From NCBI GenBank assembly GCA_036365145.1, contig JAEOAD010000055.1, positions 62,001 to 126,000 of the forward strand: a DNA stretch of 64,000 bases. The letters are read 5' to 3'. Shown in pieces: positions 55,130 to 64,000 of this stretch (position 1 is the stretch's first letter; every line of letters begins with the position of its first letter). This DNA is from Orientallactaga sibirica. Taxonomy: Eukaryota > Chordata > Mammalia > Rodentia > Dipodidae. The position numbers and the translations under genes were made by a program. The notes beneath the pieces were generated by a model. The model was not told the origin of the DNA and did no database searches. It worked only from the letters and a program-made list of their open reading frames with translations.

Positions 55130-55984
55130 AAGAAACATGGATTTCCCAAGCTCTGTTTTTGTTCCAAACAATGTAGTGGCTGAAGGTTCTGGGGCCCCAA
55201 TCTCTATTTCTTCTACTCATCTCTGACACCTGAAAGCCCAGTCCCTCTGACCATCTCTCCCTACCGCCCTGCCTTAGGAGCTGCTTGATCCATACCAAGT
55301 CAAACCCCAGACTGGTATTTCAGATTAAGATGAATCGTCTGAAAGTTTCTCAGCCTGGGTCTGGGCCCACCCACCCTCAGTCCCCTTCAAGGACCCGCAC
55401 TGCCTCGTTTCTACAATAATGACAGGGTGGGCCCTGCGCTTACCCAAGACTTGCACCCGAAGTGCTGCTTTGGCCCCGTGTTACACATAAGAAAACGAGG
55501 ATCCCAGAATCACAGACGTTGTCTGGGTTCAGCTGGCTGGTCAGGAAGAGCTATAGACCAGGTTAGTGACTTCATAGCCAGTGATCTGTCACACTGTGGG
55601 GAGCATCCGTGCCTCTGGAACACAACCCCCAGGGCGGCCACTCTGGCCGCACCCACATGCCTCTATTCACAATCTTCCCTGGACTCCCCAGCACCCAAGG
55701 TGACAGAACTGACATTCAGAATGGCACTCAAGGCTCATCCCCAGGTGGCTTCTGCACCTCCTCCCACCTCTGCCTGCCATCAGCCTTGCCCGCCTCCTCA
55801 CCCAACCTTGAACTTGTGGCTTCTCTTAACCTTCTTGCCTTCACTCAACCAGTTCCCCTCCTATGTTCAATACCTTTCCAAGGGCATGCAGCCTGTCAGC
55901 ATAACAGGTTTCTTCTTTCCTCATGCCCAAACTTGGGTTGAGAACTTACTCTGTGCCAGATATTGAGGATAAAAATGATTCTGA

Positions 55985-56150
55985 GCCAGGCGTGGTTGTG
56001 CACGCCTTTAATCTCAGCACTCGGGAGGCAGAGGTAGGAGGATCGCCATGAGTTCAAGGCCACCCTGAGACTATAGAGTGAATTTAAGGTCAGCCTGGGA
56101 TGAACCAAGACCCTAACTTGGAAAAAAAAAAAAACAACAACAACAACAAA
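55985..56150 (+). mobile_element. B1 SINE
   Basis: GCCAGGCGTGGTTGTGCACG to CCAAGACCCTAAC, then A13 and (CAA)n. Confidence 0.93.
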
Positions 56151-58674
56151 AGATTTTGAACAAGGCAAATCTTCCCAATCACAGGAGGAAAACCCCCATC
56201 TACTGAGAGCTGGCTTTCACACACCTGGGCGCACACATACACACATGTGCACACATTTACACGCAGCGCCCACCGACATGTCCTCCGTTGATATCACCTT
56301 TTCCTGTCCTCATACATCTCCAGCCCTTCCTCCCCCAAGCAAAGGCAGGGACTTTTTGTTCCTTCCCCGTGCTTCCACAGGCTGGCCCAGTCAGAGAATA
56401 CCATGGTACTCAGGAAGTCTGGTTAAGTCAAAGGATGCCTTCCATCCCTACGTCTCTCCATCTCCCACGCATGGTGAATAGAGTCTACATCTGCTCCCAT
56501 CTCTCAGGGACCATGTCCCCTGCTTAGTGTGCCTCTTTGTTGCCTGGCAAACATCTATCCTGGTTGGAACCATGGTCAGATTCTTGGAGGCCCAAACCTT
56601 CCCTGGGTGACCCCGGGTAGCATTCTGGCCCTCTCTGGCCTCAGACTTCTCAGTGGCAGCAAAATCATTCTTTTTCTCTCAAGGGTTCAGGCAGCTGAAG
56701 CAGAAGGAGGCAGGACCCAGGCAGGCCTAGCTGGGCAGAAGGCAGCTAGCTCTCCTGGGCAAACAGGCCTGCCCAGGCATGCCAGGCCAAGGGAAGTATA
56801 CAAGAACCAGATTCCAACATGAGAGAAAGGCTCTTCTGGAGAGAAACAATCTGTCCATGACCTGGGCAGAGACCATGAACTGAAAGAGGACCCCACGGTC
56901 CTCTTTGGGGGATTCCACGCAGGACTAGTTCTGGTGGTTTCCCAGAGAACACTGGCATCTCTGTGGGATCTGCTCTACCCTCAGGGCCCTGACCTGAGAA
57001 CCCAGTGCTGGAGGGGGTGTAGGTGTGTACCCAGGCAGGCTGTGTGTGTGCGTGTGTGTGAAAGCAAGAGTTCATGTGCACGTGATTACAAGTTTGTGTC
57101 TTTGTAAGAGTGTGCAGTACTTTCTGAGCTTGCAGTGTGTGTGTACATGGATCTGCTTGTGCATAGAGGAGTGTGTGTGTGTGTGTGTGTGTGTACAAGC
57201 AGGTATGTGTCTGTGTGTGAGTGTGTATGCATGCATGCATTTATGTGCAGCGTGTAACGTACAATATGTGCGTAAGGCACGTATATGCATTTATGTGTAA
57301 ATGCGTGTGCAAGTGTGTAAGTTCACACCTGATAGCGATGCTGCCCATGGCCACTAGTCAAAGCCCATGTCTGTGTGTCCACTGGCTGTGGCTCCAGATA
57401 TAGGGAGAAGTGGCCCTTGCAGCGCGAGGAGCAGATCACAGGCAGGTGTTGGAGACAGCATGGGTCTCAGCTCGGTGTGCTGGCCTGACCCAAGAGCTTC
57501 GGCAGCAGCTCGGATTCACAAAGGACAAAGACTGAGTGAACTGAAGCCAGGGATGAGAGGGTATGGGGTGGGTCACACACCGGTCTCATCCATTTCCGTG
57601 TCATTTGCATCCACATCATCTTGTAGGTAGCAGATGGTAGGAGGAAGGGAACGCACGGGATTCTAGTTCAGGGGACACCTCACACCTCAGCATGTGCTTG
57701 TTATCTCCAGACCCCGAGATCCTTCCTTAACTTAAGGATTCCCTGAACCCCCACAATCACACTCCCACACACCCATGCACTATCAGTCTTCCACAGACAT
57801 ATAAACACACTCCTAGAGCCCCTAAACACACACACACACACACAGGTGGGCACTACCTGAGTGCCTCCATCTGCCCAATGCCCAGTCCTACTACAGTCAT
57901 CTCCCCCACACCCAGCTCAGCCTCACTTGCACCCACATGGCGCACCACTGCCCACAGGACACAGAGAGAACACACCTCTTGGCCCGGAAACCCTGCCAGA
58001 TTCTTAAGCTCTGGCAAAGCCTCCCCGTGTGGTGCCCACACTGTGTTCTGGCCACGCGCCCCATATCTTTAGCACTTCTCATCTCTCTAGAGACATCCCA
58101 CCCCTCAACTGTGCTTTAGAGAACAGGACATTTTTGTTTGTTTGTTTTTGTTTTGCTCACTGTGTCCCCAGCCTCTAGAACAAGGCTCAGTCTAGCATTG
58201 TTCAAAGCCACATCCGGGGATCCGGGTTAGAACCTTCTTCCCAGCCTGTTCAGCTTTCTTCAGTGGGTCTTGTGTCTCCATGGGCCTCCACCATCAGACT
58301 GGGCACCTCTTGGCCAAGATCAGGTCTGAGGCAGCTCCAAGGACCTATGCCCAGCAAGGGGCTTAGGACGACAGTAAAGCCTAGAGCATGACAAAGCCCA
58401 GGGGGTGACGACCCTCTCTTTTGTGGGACCATCTATACTGTCCATCAAATCCCTTTTTGAAGTCACTCTGACTGGCTACCTAACCCCTGCTTTTGTGCTT
58501 CCAAGGACAGGGAGCTCATCTCTTCCCGACCATCCCCTTTCTGTGTCGGCTGTCTCCTCCCATAACGTCACCCTGTCAACCTGGCTCTCCTGAGACCCTG
58601 TTTCACGTGGGAAGCAGGAAGGGAACCAGGCGAGAAAAGAAACAGACCCTAGTGTTCAGAATAGCCATGGTGGT

Positions 58675-59005
58675 TGTGGCGATTTGATTCAGGTGTCATC
58701 CATAAACTTAGGTGTTCCGAATGCTACGTTCCCAGCTATGGAGATTTGGGAATTAACGCCTCCTGGAGGCGGGCTTATGGGTATTACAGCCAGCTTCCCC
58801 TTGCCAGTGTTTGGCACATTCTCCTGTTGCTGTGGTCCATTTGCTGTTGGCCAGGGAGTCATGTCCACCCTCTGCTCATGCCATTATTTTCCCTGGCCAT
58901 CATGGACCTTCCCCTCAAGTCTGTAAGCCAAAATAAACCATTTTTCCCCCACAAGCTACTCTGAGTCCAGTGTTTTCTACCTGCAATGCCAACCTGACTG
59001 CAGCA
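58675..59005 (+). mobile_element. Solo MaLR-type LTR with 5-bp target duplication
   Basis: Begins TGTGGCGATTTGATTCAGG and ends ACTGCAGCA. Landmarks: GGGAATTAACGCCTCCTGG, CCACCCTCTGCTCATGCC, CTGTAAGCCAAAATAAACC with AATAAA at 58932-58937. GTGGT flanks it on both sides (58670-58674, 59006-59010). It resembles rodent ERVL-MaLR LTRs; only one LTR and no internal sequence. Confidence 0.85.
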
Positions 59006-59323
59006 GTGGTCATCGCAACAGCATTGAGCAAACACGGGAAGAAGATACTCTTGGTTCTGGCCTACCCGAGGTCAGTGAGAGATTTCAAGGTGCTCAGACA
59101 CCTGACCACAGCCATTATCCCGGAGGCCTGGTACAGAACCCTGGCAGCCTGGAGAACCTCCGAATCCACACTCCCTGGACCACACTGCCTCATGGAGCCC
59201 AAGGACCCTACCAAACCCTGGCTTCCTTGGCCCCAGCCATCAATAAGTCCCCTGTCCCTCACTGAGCCCCACCAAGCTCTCGTCTCCCATGATCTCACGC
59301 GTACAGATAAAAGTTCTCTTCTT

Positions 59324-59520
59324 GGACTGGAGAGATGGTCTGGCAGTTAAGGAGCTTGCCTGCAAAGCCTAAAGATCCTAGTCAAATTCCTCAGTTCCCA
59401 CCTAAAGCCAGATGCACAAAGTGGCGCATGCATTTGGAGTCTGGAGGCTCTGGCGTGCCCATTGTCTGTCTTTCTTCTCTCTCTCTCTACTTGTAAAACA
59501 AAAAAATATTTTTTTATTAA
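59324..59520 (+). mobile_element. tRNA-derived SINE
   Basis: GACTGGAGAGATGGTCTGG; GCACAAAGTGGCGC in the body; short CT tract. Confidence 0.92.
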
Positions 59521-60013
59521 GAAAAAGCTGTCTTCTCTCTTGATCCCCTTCCCTCTTCTCCTTGTACCTCATATTCTCCAACAGGGCCAGGAGGCATAGT
59601 TTTGGTTCCCTTCCCAGGAGTGTTGCCTCCAGAGCCCAGGCTGCCAGGGTGTGGGCTGGTGGGGGGGGGATAAGCAAACTGGTCCTCAGCCAAGGTCAGC
59701 TGCCCACAGCCCTGCTCAGCCCTGCTCAGTTCCATCTAAATAGCTGCTATTCCTGGGCTGGACCTCCTCCAGAGGCGCCTCAGGCTGCAACTAGTCACCA
59801 ACCTGTCCCCCTCCTCCATAGACTCTCATTCCACAGCCAACCAGAGTTGAGCCCATCAGAGAAACCAAGGCAAGAAATCCTAAGCCACAGAGACCCAAAG
59901 CCCCACGCGCTGACAGCTTTCTGCCAACTCAGAACCATCAATCAGGAAAGCCTCAAGTCTGTGGCTTTAAGGCTCCAAGAATTTCCATAGCCTCATGTTC
60001 TAAGAAAATTCAA

Positions 60014-60273
60014 GGGCTGGAGAGATGGCTCAGCGGCTCACATGCTTGCCTGCGTAGCAGAAGGGCCTGAGTTCGATTCCCCAGTACCCATGTAAAGCCA
60101 GACGCACAAGGTGGCACATGCGTCTGGAGTTTGTTTGCAGTGACTAGAAGCCCTGGCATGCCCTTCTCTCCACCCCCACCCCCACCCCCAAGCCTATTTC
60201 TCTCTCTTATTCTCTCTCTCTCAAAAAAATAAATAAACAAATAAATAAATAAATAAACAAACAAATAAAAACA
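60014..60273 (+). mobile_element. tRNA-derived SINE
   Basis: GGGCTGGAGAGATGGCTCAG; B box GAGTTCGATTCCCC; GCACAAGGTGGCAC; a (CCCCCA)n insert in the CT tract; (TAAA)n tail. Confidence 0.94.
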
Positions 60274-60477
60274 GGACTGGAGAGATGGCTTAGTGGTTAA
60301 GCGCTTGCTTGTGAAGCTTAAGGACACCGGTTTGAGGCTTGATTCCCCAGGACCCACATAAGCCAGATGCACAAGGGGGCCCATGCATCTGGAGTTTGTT
60401 TGCAGTGGTTGAAGGCCCTAGCGCGCCCATTCTCTCTCCCTCTTTCTCTCTGTCAAACAAACAAATAAATAAAAATG

Positions 60478-60478
<1 letters not shown>
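60274..60478 (+). mobile_element. tRNA-derived SINE, tandem neighbour
   Basis: GGACTGGAGAGATGGCTTAG, with a small duplication near the B box (GGTTTGAGGCTTGATTCC); inserted in the tail of the previous copy. Confidence 0.94.

Positions 60479-60519
<41 letters not shown>
60479..60519 (+). repeat. (AC)n microsatellite
   Basis: 20 AC units grown from the SINE tail. Confidence 0.98.
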
Positions 60520-60521
<2 letters not shown>

Positions 60522-61108
60522 ACAGTGCTCGCTGTCCTGATTCCCTAGCAGGCATCCAAGTCCCCACAGAGAGTCAGCACCCATGGTTTGGGCGTAGGAT
60601 GTTTAGCCACTTGCCCAAGCAACATGGGCCTGTTGGTTCTCATGCTTTCCCCAAACCCGTCCCAGCTCAGTCCGTCCCTAGTGGCCCAGCACTGCCCCCC
60701 CCCCCCCATGTCACACAGTTTAGAAGTGGAGAAGCGCTTACAAGAGGGGAAAGGAGGCCAAGATTGAGGAGCCTCTCCCACTCTGGACTCAATTTCCTCA
60801 TCTGTACCACAGCATTGTGGGTCCTTCAGTGGACAGGCCATGGTCTAAGAGACAGGCTGGGTGGCCTCAGTCAGGAATGCCTGGCCAGGAGAGAGAACCA
60901 GCCAGAGCCACCAAATTCCTAGGACCCAGTGACTGGGCAGAGCAAGGAGCTGCTGAGAATGGGCTAGAGAACAACACGTGACTCTCCTGCCCCTGAAGGC
61001 CGATTGGTCAACCTGATGGAATTTAGAACCCCAGTGGAAACAAACCCCTGGGCAGGTCTGTGAGGGAGTTTCTAGATTAGGTTAACTGAGAAATAAAAAG
61101 GGGAAAGT

Positions 61109-61252
61109 GGGCTGGAGAAATGGCTCAGTGGTTAAGGTGCTTGCCTGCAAAGCCTGAGGACCCTGGGTTCAATTCCCCAGGACCCAGATTGCACGAGGTA
61201 GCACATGCGTCTGAATTTCATTTGTAGTGGGTGGAGGCCCTGGCACACCCAT

Positions 61253-61284
<32 letters not shown>

Positions 61285-61330
61285 CTCTCTCTGCCCCTCT
61301 CTCAAATAAATAAATAAATACTTTCTTAAA
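61109..61330 (+). mobile_element. tRNA-derived SINE
   Basis: GGGCTGGAGAAATGGCTCAG; short deletion in the AAGCCAGATG segment; long CT tract; (TAAA)n tail. Confidence 0.93.
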
Positions 61331-63539
61331 AAGGAGAAAGCAAGCTGAGCAACAGCATTCCTGGCTGTCTGCCTCCTAACTATGGATTGCTGCCGCCACG
61401 CCTTCCATGGCCCGTAGAGTATCAAACTGCAACCGTACAGAAACCCTCCTTCCTTTACAGTGATTCTTGGAGGGAGATGGTCACAGAGATGAAAAAACTA
61501 ATACACCACTCCAGGAGCCTCAAAGGCTGGAGAAAATTTGCTCAAGCCAGCCCTTGGTACCTGGCAAGACCCCCCCCCAGGAGACCAAGTCCCTCCACCC
61601 CACTGGGCCCCTCAGCCAGGTTGCTGTATGTGTCTCTAGACATGGCCGCTGCCCTCACCAAACACTCTGCATGCGGAGGTATACTCCAGCCCCATCTCCT
61701 TGCCTGCACTATGTCCCATGCCTGGGAGCCTTCGCTGCCCTCTGCCAGTTGAAGGACAGGAGGCCACCCGTAAGTACAGGCCAACTCATTCTGCTCCCAT
61801 TTTTATCATCACTGGAACCGATGTCATTGTCTGAAGTCACGCAGCAATCTTTTCCCTTTCCTGGCCCTTCTTGGATCCCAAGCTCCTGCCGGTTACATCA
61901 GGCTGACTCCTGGGGAGAAGAGCTGGGGGCCTCCCTCCATGGTTTTCGGGTCACACCAGTATCTTATCCCCACATCAGTGGTCCCCAAGCTCCAGAAGGC
62001 AGAGACCATGGTCTTTGCTTGTCTTGCCTTCCTGAGCTGGAGGCAGCCACACTTCCTGATTGATCCAAAGTCACTCGATCAGCACAGGCTCCCGTAGTGG
62101 GACTGGGAGATGTGGTATTTGGTTTCTAAGCACCCGTCGCTATGGAAGCCAGGTGCTGCCAGCCCATGGCCTAGCAACGAGACATGGCGAGGGAACGAAG
62201 GCCATTGTCAGGACTTCATAGGCAGCCAGCAAGAAGCAGAGGTCAGACTACATCCACGCCCTTTGTCATCTGGAGAGCTTTGGGGGGCTAGTAAGTGGCG
62301 GAAGGGGGCAAAGGGGTGAAGCTCTAGCAGTGTCTGAGGGGTGACAGCCAGAGACTGGGCAGAGAAACATGAAGAGATGATGAACAAAGGGAGTCCAGAC
62401 GGAAAGGCGGGGACACCATCAGGGAGACAGGTGTGGGGAGGTGGGAGCAGCCAAGAAGTGGTCAGACACAGAAGCTGGGCCAGAGACCAGAGGTGGGAAG
62501 GAACCAGCTCCCATGGAGGCCCTACTCCCAGCACCGGGGCGGGGTGCCAGAGAGTGGGGAAGAGCCACCAGGGAGTGACAGAGATGGATGGACGCATGAC
62601 AGGAGTAGATAAGCCTGAGGCAGGAGGCAATATAGAAGCAGTAATAAAAGAAGAGAACCCTGGGAACAGAGGGGGCAGACAGGCCAACAGGGACCAGTCC
62701 ACGAGGCAAAGCAGACAGCATTGGGGACCAGAGAACAGAAATATGAGGACAGGGAACACTAAAGCCACCGGAGTCCTGAGCTGTCCTCAAACCTGGGCCT
62801 TTCCATCTCTCTCTTTCCATTGGTGGCACTGGCATCAGCAGCCTTCTATCGCCACCCCACCACACTGGCCTGTCCTCCAGGACACAGACCATCTAGGATG
62901 TGGGCTTAGAGGAGAAACTAGTCAGGGGTCCATATCTCCCCTACCTCTCGGGACAGGGACAAGTTTGTATGCCAAGACAGTGTCTGAAACAGCAAGAGCC
63001 GGGCTCTGAAAATCCAGTGTAGACAATGCCAGCACATCCCCCCCAAGACAGCCCACTCCAGCTGCCCACAGAGGCTGCGTGTGTGAGGCCCATTTGTCCC
63101 CTGCCAGAGTGTACAAGATGACAGAGCCTAAAATGGGGGCACAGCTCCCACCCTGGAGGTTTTTTTTCCTTCTACCTCTGCCACAGGCCCTGTGTCGGGG
63201 CTCTGGGGGTGGAGGATGAAGCAGGTGGCCTGGTAGAGAGACAAACACAGCTGCCTGTCTCAGGACAGCGACGAAGGCGGGGCAGCCTGACCTCCCAGGG
63301 GTCCTGGAGGTGGCAAATTTCTGACAAACGGCATCTCATTTAATCCTTGCTGTGCCTGGGGTATGTGGGAGACTGGGATCCCAGAAGGAAAACATTTGCC
63401 TCAAGTACCCCCAGCAGCCAGCAAAGTCAGTGCAGGCTGGAAGGTCTCTGGGAGTTTGGAAGGAGACAGCCGAGAGAGGAGTGACCCAAGTGTGCTCAGG
63501 GGCACCTTCCAGGAAGGAAGTGGGGTACCCTGGGAAGAT

Positions 63540-63918
63540 CACGAGCTCTGCTATGATCGCTGCTCTTCCTGTCACCAGTCTTGTCATCCAAGCACACGGT
63601 GGGATCCTGTCGTCTGGACACGACACGGCCATGGCACTCTTGAACTCACAGCAGCTGTGTTTACCTGCACGAGGCCTGCACATGACTGGTCTGGGCAATT
63701 GTCCTGGATGGGGAAGAGACCCACGAGGCCCACACTGTCCTGAGGAGCTACTGTACTCAATGATTGCTGCTAGGGGAAGGGGAGACATTATCTTCAGTGG
63801 TGTCGCCACTGATATAAGTGGTCCAGGCTACAGTAAAAAAAAAAAAAAACCCACCCATGCTCATGCAAATGACCCTTAGTAAATTCAGTGGGTTAACCAG
63901 ACAAAAAGGGCATCAATC
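63540..63918 (+). mobile_element. L1 3' end fragment (likely)
   Basis: 'GGGGAGACATTATCTTCAG TGG', 'GTCGCCACTGATATAAGTGG' and 'CCATGCTCATGCAAATGACC ... AAATTCAGTGGG' resemble the 3' UTR of rodent L1 elements. The left limit is uncertain; the frames here are not genes. Confidence 0.5.
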
Positions 63919-64000
63919 TGCGTGTGATGGCTGGAGGCACACACCTTTAATACCAGCACTGGGGAGGCAGGTAGGAGACTCACTGTGAGTTCGAAGCCAC
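63919..64000 (+). mobile_element. B1 SINE, cut by the window edge
   Basis: 'GTGTGATGGCTGGAGGCAC ... GTGAGTTCGAAGCCAC', with small deletions. Confidence 0.85.

Larger units (their letters stand above)
49801..64000. other. Sequence upstream of PDE2A2; probably intron 1 of PDE2A3-type transcripts
   Basis: I looked for the PDE2A3-specific first exon (MGQACGHSILC-type) on the minus strand and did not find it, so it is probably off the right edge. Unique stretches with nothing recognisable: 50070-50540, 50750-51190, 53245-53580, 55150-55980, 56155-58670 (with a TG/CA-rich patch at 57040-57310), 59525-60010, 60525-61105 and 61335-63535. Confidence 0.6.

Noticed and set aside
62341..63009. 222-codon + strand frame and its 186-codon minus shadow
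   Set aside because: Overlapping frames on both strands with no homology point to composition, not coding.

Overview
This is mammalian nuclear DNA from a rodent. Two SINE families dominate: B1 (7SL-derived, with 'CCTTTAATCCCAGCACT') and a tRNA-derived SINE that opens GGCTGGAGAGATGGCTTAG and ends in a CT-rich tract plus AAATAAA. I associate the second family with jerboas and jumping mice (Dipodoidea), but from memory; the exact species is inference. Older layers are MaLR-type LTRs, L1 3' ends, MIR-like and MER5A-like relics.

The only protein-coding gene I can support is PDE2A (cGMP-stimulated cAMP/cGMP phosphodiesterase), read on the minus strand. The window holds its 5' part. At 48745-48864 is the PDE2A2-type first coding exon, lying in a CpG-rich promoter (about 48530-49800). 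It also contains a usable splice acceptor for a PDE2A3-type transcript. At 13084-13173 and 9749-9837 are the next two constant exons. All splice sites and phases fit (0, 0, then 2 nt over), and the three exons join into one open frame of 99 codons plus 2 nt. The remaining exons (GAF-A, GAF-B, catalytic domain) lie beyond the left edge. A further block at 36979-37044 matches the PDE2A1-type alternative first exon, with a phase-0 donor, but lacks the start codon at the expected place. The PDE2A3-specific first exon was not found and probably lies beyond the right edge.

Inside the large intron (13174-48744), same strand as PDE2A, is mir-139 (19017-19084). The 5p arm is unchanged from the human sequence I know; the 3p arm has one substitution.

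Layout: 1-965, MaLR 5' LTR plus internal sequence; 966-9748, intron 3 with SINEs and purine arrays; 9749-13173, two PDE2A exons, an expanded B1 and a U6 fragment; 13174-48744, the intron with mir-139, MER5A, a solo LTR, a nested L1 (27988-29982) and the PDE2A1-like block; 48745-49800, promoter and first exon; 49800-64000, upstream sequence with a 3 x 66-bp minisatellite, dense minus-strand SINEs, a small retrocopy, a solo MaLR LTR and an L1 3' end. Everything except about 300 coding bases and the microRNA is intronic or upstream DNA. No bacterial-type genes, CRISPR arrays, rRNA or functional tRNA genes are present.
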